A stretch of DNA of 64,000 bases from Luteimonas sp. 9C (lineage in GTDB: Bacteria > Pseudomonadota > Gammaproteobacteria > Xanthomonadales > Xanthomonadaceae): positions 1,874,095 through 1,938,094 of the forward strand of contig NZ_LR733312.1 in assembly GCF_902506295.1 (NCBI RefSeq), in the 5' to 3' direction. Positions 48,005 through 55,710 of the stretch are shown here, one piece after another; the first letter of the stretch is position 1; every line of letters starts with the position of its first letter. Under the pieces are notes generated by a model. That model was not told where the DNA came from. It searched no databases and saw nothing but the letters and a program-made list of their open reading frames with translations. The position numbers were made by a program, and so were the translations under genes.

Positions 48005-48370
48005 TCAGGGCGTGGGCCGCGTCGCGTTCCAGTTGAACAGGAACGCGCGATGCTCGGCCCAGGTCTGGCCGCTGGCGGTCTCGCCGTCCAGGCACACGGC
48101 CGTGTGGTACGGACCGACGCCGTCGGTGGTGCGGAAGCTCGCGCACAGGCGGCCGCGGTCCTGCCGCCAGCGGCCCGCCTTGATCGCGCTGCCGTAGAAG
48201 CTGCCGGTCACCGTGCCGTCGGCCACCAGGCGGAGCACCATCGGCTGCGTATAGACCTGGCCAGGCGCGGTGGACAGGTCGACGACCCAGTCGCCGTCCA
48301 GACCGGACGCTCCGGCCAGCATGGGGAGGGGCAGCACGCACACGAGCAGCCATGGCAGGAAGCGGCGCAT
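48005..48370 (-). CDS. Small secreted hypothetical protein
   Basis: A 121-residue protein with a signal peptide (MRRFLPWLLVCVLPLPML, cleavage near AGA-SG) and a beta-rich mature domain. LDGDWVVDL and VTGSFYGSAIKAGRW suggest a lipocalin-like small barrel. Two cysteines (RLCASF and AVCLDG) could pair. Function unknown. Convergent with the CHASE gene. Confidence 0.65.
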   Translation of the reverse strand: MRRFLPWLLVCVLPLPMLAGASGLDGDWVVDLSTAPGQVYTQPMVLRLVADGTVTGSFYGSAIKAGRWRQDRGRLCASFRTTDGVGPYHTAVCLDGETASGQTWAEHRAFLFNWNATRPTP

Positions 48371-48514
48371 CGGAATCTCCCGGATGGCGGCACCTTGCGG
48401 GCGCCGGCGGTCAGCGCATCCTACGCCCGCGCAGCCCCCGCAACGCGGCCCGCATCACCGGGCCTGCGGCCGGTGCCGCCCACACCGATCCGCTGGCCGT
48501 GGCGCCCCCGGGGC

Positions 48515-48907
48515 TTACGCGGGGCGGTGGATCGCGCAGAGCTTGTTGCCGTCGGGGTCGCGCACGTAACCGAGATAGAGCCGGCCCAGGCCGGCGTCCC
48601 GCGGCCCCGGCGGCTGCTCGATCGACGTGCCGCCGGCCGCCACCGCGGCATCGTGGAACTGCTGCACCTGCTCGGGCGAGACGCACTTGAAGCCGACGGT
48701 CGCGCCGTTGCCGGGCGTCGCCGGCGCATCGTCGATCGGCTCGCTGACGCAGAACGTATGGCCGTCGTGCCGGTAGAACAGCCGCATGTGTCCGGACGCC
48801 GCGCGGTTCTCCAGCGGCGCACCCGCACCCAGCACCGCGAGGACGGTGTCGTAGAACCGCTTCGAACGTGCGATGTCGTTCGAGCCGACCATGACGTGGT
48901 TGAGCAT
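48515..48907 (-). CDS. VOC-family protein (glyoxalase/bleomycin-resistance fold)
   Basis: A 130-residue paired beta-alpha-beta-beta-beta protein. MLNHVMVGSNDIARSKRFYD and GRLYLGYVRDPDGNKLCAI contain the usual metal-binding His and terminal blocks. Members range from glyoxalases to small-molecule binding proteins; the reaction here is not evident. Start ATG at 48907. Confidence 0.87.
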   Translation of the reverse strand: MLNHVMVGSNDIARSKRFYDTVLAVLGAGAPLENRAASGHMRLFYRHDGHTFCVSEPIDDAPATPGNGATVGFKCVSPEQVQQFHDAAVAAGGTSIEQPPGPRDAGLGRLYLGYVRDPDGNKLCAIHRPA

Positions 48908-49097
48908 GTGCTGTCTCCGGGACGTGTGCGGAATGCCGGAGAGTATGGCGCGCGGACGCGCGCGATTGCCCATACGGCGAGCACGTCCGTATCGATCAGC
49001 GCGACCTCGATCCGCCGGCGACGTACTACGCGACCGGACGCCGGTCGTCGCGCATGCATCCCGCCGATCGCTGCATCGGCGCGCACCTGACGCCTCC

Positions 49098-49136
49098 AAA
49101 AAAAAAAGCCGCACACCCGAAGGTGCGCGGCTTTTT
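49098..49136 (-). terminator. Terminator, probably bidirectional, near the BON-lipoprotein gene
   Basis: GCCGCaCACC, CGAA and GGTGcGCGGC pair with one mismatch. The minus-strand side is followed by ten U and the plus-strand side by five. It lies 69 bases downstream of the BON gene stop. Confidence 0.85.
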
Positions 49137-49204
49137 CGTTACAAGCGGCTTGACGCCTGGCGTCATCGACCGGGCATCGAGCCCGGTCGGCGCCGCAGCG
49201 CTTC

Positions 49205-49642
49205 TTACATCGTGGTCGTGAGGTTCGTGGTCACGACGTCGGTCACGCCTTCGATCTCGCGCGCGATGCGCGTTGCTTCGGTGACCTGCGAGGCCTGCTC
49301 GACCTGACCGGTCAGCGTCACGACGCCGTTGACGGTCTCGACGTCGATCTTCAGACCGGCGACATCGGAGTCGGCCAGCAGCGAGGACTTCACCTTGGTG
49401 GTGATCCAGGTGTCGCTACCCGGCTGGTCGGAATCCATACCGTCGGTCATGCCGTCCATCGCGGTGTCGGCGGGCGGCATGGTCGTGTCGGCCGGCGGCG
49501 TGGTGGTCTGCATGGCCGGATCGTTGGCCGGCTGCATCGCGGCCTGGTCTTCGGCGGTGCGGTCGTTCGAGCAACCCACGGCCAGCGCGAGCATGGACGA
49601 CATGGCGATGGCGAGCGGAATACGGGTGAGATTGGAAGTCAT
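49205..49642 (-). CDS. BON-domain lipoprotein
   Basis: A 145-residue lipoprotein (lipobox AVGC, Cys24). The linker is rich in Thr, Met and Pro, with PPADT repeats. A C-terminal BON domain (about 75-145) has the conserved glycine in ETVNGVVTLTGQV. BON domains bind phospholipid or anchor periplasmic proteins and often help envelope stress tolerance (OsmY, DolP). The gene is single with its own terminator. Confidence 0.9.
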   Translation of the reverse strand: MTSNLTRIPLAIAMSSMLALAVGCSNDRTAEDQAAMQPANDPAMQTTTPPADTTMPPADTAMDGMTDGMDSDQPGSDTWITTKVKSSLLADSDVAGLKIDVETVNGVVTLTGQVEQASQVTEATRIAREIEGVTDVVTTNLTTTM

Positions 49643-49975
49643 CTGAAGCTCCAGCGTCTGGGGTGTGGCGCAGAGTGTCGAGGGTGCGATGCGTCCACCG
49701 CGTGATGGAGCGTTCCGGATGTGATGACGCCGGTTTACGTTCGTGACCCGCATGCGAAGAGATGCAGCTGCGGTTGTCTCATCCCGGCGCGGCGCCGAAA
49801 CCGTCGATCGGCCAACGCGGTAAGCGCTCCGATCGGCGCTGCGCGTGATGAGACATCGCAACGTCTCACGTCGAAGCGCCAGGCAGACACGCCTGGCGCT
49901 GGTTGCCACCCTGATGCGCCGACAGGCGCTGTGCTGCGGCAGTGCACCCGGCACCGCCCACGGGTGCCGCGGTGC
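49643..49975. other. Intergenic region without recognised genes
   Basis: About 330 bases between two minus-strand genes. Frames crossing it lack coding character. GC is lower than around. No RNA gene or repeat seen; it presumably holds the BON-gene promoter. Confidence 0.45.
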
Positions 49976-50236
49976 TTACGCGTGTGGCGTGGTGTCGATG
50001 CGATCCGCGTGCCCCGCCTGCGTGCGCGTGGCTTCGACGGAGATCGGATAGACCTGCTGGGAGATCGTCGTGAGCAAGGCCTGCGTCGTCTTCTGCTCGC
50101 GGATCAGATCACGCAGCAACGGCTTGATGCCGAAGATCGCGAACGGCACCAGAATCCACAGGATCGCGAGTACCGCCACGAACAGCATCCACAACAGACC
50201 CAGCGCCGCAATGCCATCGCCCATTCCAAGGTTCAT
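49976..50236 (-). CDS. Small single-span membrane protein
   Basis: An 86-residue protein with one strong hydrophobic segment (LLWMLFVAVLAILWILVPFA). The cytoplasmic part, LLRDLIREQKTTQALLTTI, is amphipathic and possibly coiled-coil. The layout resembles short phage-shock-like or scaffold proteins, without a family match. ATG at 50236 is preceded by GGGGA; ATG at 50248 is an alternative. Confidence 0.6.
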   Translation of the reverse strand: MNLGMGDGIAALGLLWMLFVAVLAILWILVPFAIFGIKPLLRDLIREQKTTQALLTTISQQVYPISVEATRTQAGHADRIDTTPHA

Positions 50237-50414
50237 CCGTGTCCCCATGCTGCGCCGACATGGCGCGATCCGCATCAAGTGTAGGGGCAGGCGCTCGACG
50301 CCCGCCATCGCGGCTCGACGCGGCGCCCCACACAGCACCTGCGGTGCAGACCTGGAGACGGCGTGTGCGGAGCGCGCGGCCCTGCCGCCATGACTTCGGC
50401 CTGCGCCGCCGGCG

Positions 50415-50768
50415 TCAGGCGCCCAGCAGCTCCACGTCGAACTTCAGCGTGGCATTGGGCGGAATGACGCCACCGGCACCGCGTGCGCCGTAGCCGAGAT
50501 TCGCCGGGATGATCAACGTGCGCTGGCCGCCTTCCTTCATGCCCTGCACGCCTTCGTCCCAGCCCTTGATGACCATGCCGCCGCCCAAGGAAAAGATGAA
50601 AGGCTCATCGCGATCCTTGCTCGAATCGAACTTCACGCCCTGCACGCCGTTCTCGAACAGCCAGCCCGTGTAATGCACGGTCACATTGCGACCGGGCTGC
50701 GCTTCCTTGCCCGTGCCGACGACGGTGTCTTCGTACTGCAGGCCGGACGGCGTGGTGATGGAGGTCAT
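50415..50768 (-). CDS. FKBP-type peptidyl-prolyl isomerase
   Basis: A 117-residue single FKBP domain without a signal peptide, hence cytoplasmic. VTVHYTGWL, FIFSLGGGMVIKGWDEG, RTLIIPANLGYG and VIPPNATLKFDVELL carry the drug and substrate pocket residues. Length matches small FKBPs. The 43 bases just upstream (50772-50814), probably its leader, reappear at 52471-52513. Confidence 0.93.
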   Translation of the reverse strand: MTSITTPSGLQYEDTVVGTGKEAQPGRNVTVHYTGWLFENGVQGVKFDSSKDRDEPFIFSLGGGMVIKGWDEGVQGMKEGGQRTLIIPANLGYGARGAGGVIPPNATLKFDVELLGA

Positions 50769-50771
50769 GGC

Positions 50772-50814
50772 GGGATCCTTGTCGAATGCGGAAACGGGCG
50801 CGCAGTTTAGCGGG
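50772..50814. repeat. Copy 1 of a 43-base duplicated leader segment
   Basis: The segment GGGATCCTTGTCGAATGCGG through GTTTAGCGGG next to the FKBP start occurs again at 52471-52513 with one difference. This copy is the likely original because it adjoins the gene. The same orientation of both copies allows recombination. Confidence 0.85.
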
Positions 50815-50871
50815 TACGTCGGAAGCCAGATTCTTCGGCGGTTCGAGCGTGCCCAGCCTCGCGTCGCAGCT

Positions 50872-51522
50872 TCAAAGCGCCAAGTACTCCTCGGCCGCAA
50901 AATCCCTGATGAAATCCCGTGCACCCGCTTCGGTTCTACCGTCCCCCAAATTGCGCACACGTTCCAGCATTTCGCGATACGCCTCCGTCCCGGTGAACAT
51001 CCTGAACTTCTCAGCCCTGTAGGCCTCGAACGCTTCGGCGGATAGGTGGAGATGCTCCACCACGCGCCCAGATGCGACTCGCAGCACTTGATAGCGCTCG
51101 AACGTGGAGGCGTAGCCCATGTGGACGTAGTTCTTCACTTGGCCCTCCGGCACAACGAGCGCGCCGCTGTACCAACTCGCGACCACTCGCTGGGAGGCAG
51201 GGAAAAGCGTAGGCAAAATGCTCTTATCGACATATTCGCGGCTCTCACTGACCGCAATGCGGACAGTGACGTCTTTCAGCACCAGCTGGCCGCCTGAGAT
51301 TTCCCAGTGAGCGACGTAGCCGCGCCAGTTCGCGGTAGACCGGACGGCGTCCTGCGGCGGTTTCCAGTCCCGCTCGCGGAGATATGAGGCCAATGGATTT
51401 GTGTGAAGCAGGTGCGCCTCGCCATCGATCTGGATACGATCGGCCATCTGTGCCGTCGCCAACGCGGCTCCAGGCAGCAGCATTGCGATCAACATCATGA
51501 CTGCACACATTGCTCTGAACAT
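50872..51522 (-). CDS. Secreted hypothetical protein
   Basis: A 216-residue protein with a signal peptide (MFRAMCAVMMLIAMLLPGAA, cleavage near ALA-TA). The mature part is mixed alpha/beta, with MADRIQIDGEAHLLHTNPL and a charged C-terminus (FIRDFAAEEYLAL). Somewhat lower GC than the neighbours. No family recognised. It lies at the edge of the repeat-rich patch. Confidence 0.65.
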   Translation of the reverse strand: MFRAMCAVMMLIAMLLPGAALATAQMADRIQIDGEAHLLHTNPLASYLRERDWKPPQDAVRSTANWRGYVAHWEISGGQLVLKDVTVRIAVSESREYVDKSILPTLFPASQRVVASWYSGALVVPEGQVKNYVHMGYASTFERYQVLRVASGRVVEHLHLSAEAFEAYRAEKFRMFTGTEAYREMLERVRNLGDGRTEAGARDFIRDFAAEEYLAL

Positions 51523-51603
51523 CGGAACCCCCAGGATTTACCGCGTTAGATTCGGGAATGGCCGCACTCAGCCACCATCTTCAGACAGAGAATTGGAGTC
51601 GCG

Positions 51604-51652
51604 CCGGCCGCCGTGAGCTCTTGAGCCCGTAAGTGAACCTGGCACACCGTTA
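51604..51652 (+). repeat. Dispersed repeat R, copy 1, with shared flank
   Basis: Contains AAGTGAACCTGGCACacCGTTA (two extra bases). The 24 bases before it, ending in TGAGCTCTTGAGCCCGT, are shared with the copy at 53466-53513. It overlaps the 3' end of the minus-strand gene at 51650. Confidence 0.85.
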
Positions 51653-52393
51653 CGGATCACTACTCTCGATGACCTGGCATTCGCGGCGCTCAGCAATCAG
51701 CGTTGATGCCGGCTCCTCGGTGTCGTGCTCCAACGCATCCGTAAGCACCATGACGTACAGCTCATGCGTCAGGCGCATGCGAACGGCCATGACGCCCATC
51801 CACCAGGTGATGACGAGAAACGGCGCCAGGACGCCCTGCCAGAGCGGCACGTCGGCGAGCGATTCGATGCCGAGGCCGTCGACCTCACGCAGCAGAAAGA
51901 ACCCGGCGACCAGCACCGGCAGGATGCCGGCGCGCTCGATCCCGCCCATCAGCAGCACCAGCTTCGATCCGAGGCGCTCATGGGCGAACCGCGCGAAATT
52001 TCGGTGTTCTTCCAGCTCGGTGCGCGGAAAGGCCTGCAGCCACGTCCGCAACCCGCGGAATTGCGCCAGGTCGTGGTCGCTCTGCGCCACGAGCTTGATG
52101 CGCCAGTGCCAGAACTCGCGGGCCATGACGACCAGACCGCGAAGGATGCCGGGGGCGTACAGCAGTCCCGCGCTCCACACGCCGACCTGCGCCATCTGCA
52201 CCATCCACCATTGCGGCGTCAGGAACTGCACCAGCAGAAACGGCAGCAGCCCGAACACGATCGCAACCGATCCGAGGATGTTGAGCCAGTAGAGGATGCG
52301 CGGCGTCTTGAGGATCGAAGCCGGACCATCGGGCATCGCTTCGATCCGCGCATCCAATGCAGCAAAGCTCAGTGCGGGCGGTCGATCATCCAT
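51650..52393 (-). CDS. Hypothetical membrane protein (orphan gene X)
   Basis: A 247-residue protein with about four membrane segments (around 35-60, 65-90, 150-172 and 185-210) and a charged cytoplasmic middle (WRIKLVAQSDHDLAQFRG). No family recognised. Both ends adjoin copies of repeat R. Its first approximately 48 codons and upstream region are duplicated at 53243-53460, so the locus has rearranged. Confidence 0.65.
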   Translation of the reverse strand: MDDRPPALSFAALDARIEAMPDGPASILKTPRILYWLNILGSVAIVFGLLPFLLVQFLTPQWWMVQMAQVGVWSAGLLYAPGILRGLVVMAREFWHWRIKLVAQSDHDLAQFRGLRTWLQAFPRTELEEHRNFARFAHERLGSKLVLLMGGIERAGILPVLVAGFFLLREVDGLGIESLADVPLWQGVLAPFLVITWWMGVMAVRMRLTHELYVMVLTDALEHDTEEPASTLIAERRECQVIESSDP

Positions 52394-52463
52394 GCAACGT
52401 TCAAGCCTTCCTTGTGCTTCAAGAGGTCAATTGCATCAGCGATAAGTGAACCTGGCACCGTTA
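52247..52463 (-). repeat. Long direct repeat, copy 1 (5' end of gene X plus repeat R)
   Basis: About 215 bases covering the first codons of gene X, its leader and a copy of repeat R (GTCAATTGC, then AAGTGAACCTGGCACCGTTA). The same series occurs at 53243-53460, offset by about 996 bases and with scattered substitutions. Confidence 0.88.
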
Positions 52464-52470
52464 TCTCGGG

Positions 52471-52513
52471 GGGATCCTTGTCGAATGCGGAAACGGGCGC
52501 CCAGTTTAGCGGG
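52471..52513. repeat. Copy 2 of the FKBP leader segment
   Basis: Matches 50772-50814 with one substitution but has no FKBP gene beside it. It directly follows a copy of repeat R, so the duplicated fragment was joined at or near the repeat. Confidence 0.85.
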
Positions 52514-52595
52514 CGCGTTGGCGTCCGGCGCTCTCAAAGACTCTGTCGCGTTCTGAACAGCCTTGTCGTTTCAGCCAGCCGTCGCGCTACACCTC

Positions 52596-52668
52596 AAAAG
52601 TGAACCTGACCCGGCCTCCTGTTTCGAGCGGTCAATTGCGAACGCTACAAATAAGCTTGGCACTGTTA
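52596..52668 (+). repeat. Two degenerate copies of repeat R
   Basis: AAAGTGAACCTGACCC at about 52596-52611 is a partial copy. GGTCAATTGC...AAGCTTGGCACTGTTA at about 52630-52668 is a diverged full unit with the upstream GTCAATTGC box. They lie between the duplicated FKBP leader and orphan gene Y. Confidence 0.7.
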
Positions 52669-52702
52669 GCTGAAATCAGGACATTCAGGGTTTATCGCTC
52701 TA

Positions 52703-53155
52703 CTACTTCGCAAGAGCGACGGGCAGGAAGTCGATTTGGTGCAGACAGTCGGGATGCTCAGTGCTCATGCGAAGAAACAGCACATACCGCGAATTCTCGT
52801 ATCGATACGAGCGTTCACTCCGAGGCGCCAGACCACTTTTCAGGACACGCCGAGCCTGTTCGAGCGAATAGCAGGGTGAAGCCTGGAGGCGGAACCACAT
52901 GTCGCCGGAACCGAATCCGCCGATGTTGTAGATGCGCGCGTCTTCGAGATCTCTCGAAGGCCCGATGTCATGGGGGGTATAGCTGGCTGTGGTTCCCAGC
53001 ATGTCGAGAACGCGCTCGAGCGCTGCAGGATCGCCTCGTTCGTACTGCTGCAAAATCCAGCTGACGCTACGCTGGGGATGCTGCTCGGCTTTGAGGCCAC
53101 CCGCACACGCAGCCAACCACACAACGAGAAGCGCCATCATCAGGCTTCGACACAT
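52703..53155 (-). CDS. Small lipoprotein (orphan gene Y)
   Basis: A 150-residue lipoprotein: short signal with lipobox LAAC (Cys17), then a compact domain with WILQQYERGDPAALERVLDM and a Cys pair (SPCYSL and PDCLHQ). GGGAG nine bases before the ATG at 53155 fixes the start; a TTG two codons upstream is less likely. AT-richer than core genes. No family recognised. Flanked on both sides by copies of repeat R. Confidence 0.65.
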   Translation of the reverse strand: MCRSLMMALLVVWLAACAGGLKAEQHPQRSVSWILQQYERGDPAALERVLDMLGTTASYTPHDIGPSRDLEDARIYNIGGFGSGDMWFRLQASPCYSLEQARRVLKSGLAPRSERSYRYENSRYVLFLRMSTEHPDCLHQIDFLPVALAK

Positions 53156-53175
53156 ACGCAAGCTCCCGACAGCGG

Positions 53176-53238
53176 AAGTGAACCTGACACCGTTTGCCGA
53201 TCAATTGCCGCAGCGATAAGTGAACCTGGCACCGTTAG
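53176..53238 (+). repeat. Two copies of repeat R
   Basis: GAAGTGAACCTGACACCGTTT (partial, about 53176-53195) and a full unit with ATCAATTGCCGCAGCGAT followed by AAGTGAACCTGGCACCGTTA (about 53200-53238). They separate gene Y from the truncated copy of gene X. Confidence 0.85.
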
Positions 53239-53242
53239 TTCT

Positions 53243-53460
53243 GCAGCCCAAACACGATCGCGATTGATCCGAGGATGTTGAGCCAGTAGAGGGTGCGCGA
53301 AGTCCTGAGGATCGAGGCCGGGCCATCGGGCATCACTTCGATACGCGCATCCAATGCAGCAAAGCTCAGTGCGGGCGGTCGATCATCCATGCAACGTTCA
53401 AGCCCTCCTTGTGCTTCAAGAGGTCAATTGCCTCAGCGATAAGTGAACCTGGCACCCTTA
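53243..53460 (-). pseudogene. Truncated copy of gene X 5' region with repeat R (direct repeat copy 2)
   Basis: Repeats 52247-52463. The minus-strand start codon of gene X and its first approximately 48 codons are present (ATG near 53389), then the copy ends abruptly at a copy of repeat R. It cannot encode the full membrane protein. Substitutions relative to copy 1 show that the duplication is not recent. Confidence 0.82.
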
Positions 53461-53604
53461 GTTCAGCCGGCCCCCGTGAGCTCTTGAGCCCGTAAGTGAA
53501 CCTGGCACCGTTAACTGCGCGTCACCATTGCGAACTTTCACTAACACCGACGTTGCGTGCATTGGAAGGCGGTCGTTAACGTCAGTCCATTCGGCATCAT
53601 TCAT
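53458..53604 (-). CDS. Truncated small gene (DUF551-like start) fused to repeat sequence, downstream of the OLD gene
   Basis: A 48-residue frame starting MNDAEWTDVNDRLPMHATSV, preceded by GGAGG eight bases before the ATG and 13 bases after the OLD stop, so one operon. The start resembles DUF551 proteins (W-x-x-V-x-x-x-L-P...VLV). From residue 31 on (LTVPGSLTGSRAHGG) the frame is translated from repeat R and its flank, so the native 3' end has been replaced. Probably non-functional or altered. Confidence 0.6.
   Translation of the reverse strand: MNDAEWTDVNDRLPMHATSVLVKVRNGDAQLTVPGSLTGSRAHGGRLN
53466..53513 (+). repeat. Repeat R copy with shared flank, at the junction to the AT-rich unit
   Basis: The block TGAGCTCTTGAGCCCGT plus AAGTGAACCTGGCACCGTTA is shared with 51604-51652. 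It marks the point (about 53514) where the DUF551-like reading frame is cut. Confidence 0.88.
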
Positions 53605-53617
53605 TCGACTTCCTCCG

Positions 53618-55513
53618 TCACACCTTCATGGTCGCGTTAACGAGTTCATTTAGCTTGGAAAAGTTGTCAACAGTCTCATCGCTAAAAGTCCGTCCCTGAT
53701 GAGTCTTCAAAAGCGTTTCAGCGACTTCACCGTGATCGTAAGTCTTGCCGATTTTTGCTTCGATTCGCTTAACGACCCTGTCGCCAGGCCCTAAGTCGGC
53801 AGGCTTCAACTTCGCTTTGAACGTGTCGTTGTAAAGGCTTAAGTAGTCTTCAATACAAAACAAATCTTCTATGTCGGCATTCTTTTGCCCCGTTACCGCG
53901 TTTGCAAGAATCAGCCTTGTGCCTGTAATCAGCTTCTTTTCAATCATCCCCGTGACGCGTTGCATTCCCTGTGTGTCCGAGTCGGCTAGGACGGTGATAT
54001 CAAGGTGCGGGCCAACAAGGCTCACAAACGTTGGGATGTTAGTTGCGCCGCCGCTAGGGAGAATTCGCCAGCGTGAGTTTAGCGCCGTTTTTTTCTTCTG
54101 ATTTGCAACCTGACTCATCATTGTCAGGTAAATGAAATCTGAAGTTCCTTCAACAACCAAGTTGTTAGGGCCAATGAAAAGACTTTGTGCAATGTCATAG
54201 CCTAATGCTGCTTGCAATGGGAACAGGCTGTCGGGGTCGCTTGCCAATGCATCTTTCGACACCACGGAACCAGTTGGAGGCCCACGATCCTCAACAATTC
54301 TTACCCGATCAAGTTGACCCATTTCGACCATGAAAGGCGAATGCGTCGTGTAGATAACCGGGGACACGACAGCGAGTCGCTCATTGATAAAACGGAGGAA
54401 GTCTGCCTGCGCCCGGCCGTGCAATGCTAAGGCAGGTTCATCAAGAAGCACGATGGTGGAGTCCTCGCTTTCAAACTCACTGAAGGCTGCCAGGAAAGAG
54501 AAGAACCACTGGAACCCTGAAGATCGCTGACTGAAGTTGTTGGAGTAGCCCGTCCTTCTGTCCCGAAGGCGGATATCAAGATATCTGGCTGCGATGCGCA
54601 CGCCGTTATGTTGCTGGATTTGTTCTTTATCAACGTCAATGATTACTTCTAAATCTGGATTCTGTTTCCAGTAGTCGAAGACTTGATTTGTAAGGTCAAT
54701 CGACACCGCTTCCATTTCGCTGCGGCGTTGCTCATAGTCATCCGAACTAAGCTGTTCTGCTGTCGTTCCGGCGAGCGCGATCAACGCGCGGGCAGTCTGC
54801 ATTGGGCTGTTGCCGGGCTTTTCTTCTGCCGCAGTCACTTCCCGAAGATCAATTCGCCCCGGAAGTGTGTTGTATCCGGTGAAACGGAAGAAAGTTGGGA
54901 GATATTTGCCAATGACGGCGTGAATAAGATCAAATGCACTCGCTTTAAGTAGGTTGCGATCAGTTACCAACTTTTTAGCTTGTGCAATTTCAGCGGCATC
55001 AATATCTTCATGCTCGCTTTTGTCAATGGAATTGATAGCTTCGCCAAGCTCCTTGAGCGTAGATGGCTTACCTACAATTTTTTGCACATCCTTAGAAAGG
55101 CTGCTACGAAGATGAGTGGCTATTGATGCAGCATTCTTGGCATCCATATACCAAAGCAAGCCGCCATCGTACTTTCGCGTGACCTTCAAAGATTCGTAGT
55201 TAAACGATTTTGCACCGACTTCCTGTTCAAGTTCTTCGATCTCACTTTCATCAAGTGCGAACCTAGCTTCGATGAACTCCACTTCGGAAAGGTCGCCGGC
55301 GCGTCGATCTTTTGCTAAGAGCCAGCGTGGATACTGCTGTTCATGATCTGGCTTGTCCTGGTAGGCAGGGCGCAACAGATAGAGCGCTTCCAGCAGCCCC
55401 GACTTTCCGGCTTCGTTCTTGCCTACAAGGCATGTCACCGAATCCGAAGCAGCAACGTCCCCGGAATCGACAATGTTCCGGAACTTCCTGACACGAAATG
55501 ACTTGAGTTGCAT
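53618..55513 (-). CDS. OLD-family nuclease: ABC-type ATPase with C-terminal TOPRIM domain
   Basis: A 631-residue protein of the overcoming-lysogenization-defect family. The ATPase has Walker A GKNEAGKS (residues 31-38) and, after a long insertion, Walker B IVLLDEPALALHG followed by the His switch YTTHSPFMVE. The TOPRIM domain has VVEGTSDFIYL and VLADSDTQG, the acidic metal-binding residues of a DNA nuclease. OLD proteins act in phage exclusion and DNA processing. The gene is visibly AT-richer than its surroundings, indicating transfer. No GajB-type helicase partner is adjacent, so this looks like a stand-alone (class 1) OLD. Confidence 0.92.
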   Translation of the reverse strand: MQLKSFRVRKFRNIVDSGDVAASDSVTCLVGKNEAGKSGLLEALYLLRPAYQDKPDHEQQYPRWLLAKDRRAGDLSEVEFIEARFALDESEIEELEQEVGAKSFNYESLKVTRKYDGGLLWYMDAKNAASIATHLRSSLSKDVQKIVGKPSTLKELGEAINSIDKSEHEDIDAAEIAQAKKLVTDRNLLKASAFDLIHAVIGKYLPTFFRFTGYNTLPGRIDLREVTAAEEKPGNSPMQTARALIALAGTTAEQLSSDDYEQRRSEMEAVSIDLTNQVFDYWKQNPDLEVIIDVDKEQIQQHNGVRIAARYLDIRLRDRRTGYSNNFSQRSSGFQWFFSFLAAFSEFESEDSTIVLLDEPALALHGRAQADFLRFINERLAVVSPVIYTTHSPFMVEMGQLDRVRIVEDRGPPTGSVVSKDALASDPDSLFPLQAALGYDIAQSLFIGPNNLVVEGTSDFIYLTMMSQVANQKKKTALNSRWRILPSGGATNIPTFVSLVGPHLDITVLADSDTQGMQRVTGMIEKKLITGTRLILANAVTGQKNADIEDLFCIEDYLSLYNDTFKAKLKPADLGPGDRVVKRIEAKIGKTYDHGEVAETLLKTHQGRTFSDETVDNFSKLNELVNATMKV

Positions 55514-55677
55514 CGTCCATCCCCCCTAGGCGTTCATAGAAGGGTAGCGCCTCCAATGCGCAGTGGGCAGGGCAGGCTTTGGCAAAGTATTCAGCGCCCT
55601 AGCAGCGGAAAACACGCTTTGCTGTGACGATGCTGTTACCGTCAAGTCTGTTGACACGATCTGTGCGGCACAGACAA
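55514..55677. other. Upstream region of the OLD gene
   Basis: About 160 bases without a recognised gene. On the minus strand a frame here reads EALPFYERLGG, reminiscent of the C-terminus of a GNAT acetyltransferase, running into the OLD start. It could be a remnant of a neighbouring gene lost by rearrangement. GGGGGGA precedes the OLD ATG. Confidence 0.3.
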
Positions 55678-55705
55678 CAAAAAAGCTCTGACGAATCAGG
55701 GCTTT
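55678..55705 (-). terminator. Terminator following the tRNA fragment
   Basis: On the minus strand AAGCCCTGA, TTCG and TCAGAGCTT form a hairpin followed by UUUUU. It lies six bases beyond the CCA end of the tRNA fragment, as expected of a native tRNA transcription unit. Confidence 0.8.
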
Positions 55706-55710
55706 ATGTG

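Noticed and set aside
51604..53513. Integron attC sites in the repeat-linked orphan genes
   Set aside because: The repeat ends GTTAGTT, GTTATCT, GTTAGCT and GTTAACT do not match the GTTRRRY core, the expected inverted L/R box structure is not seen, and there is no integrase in the window.
53458..55513. Gabija or PARIS defence system
   Set aside because: Only the OLD-like gene is present. There is no UvrD-type helicase (GajB) and no AriA/AriB pair beside it.
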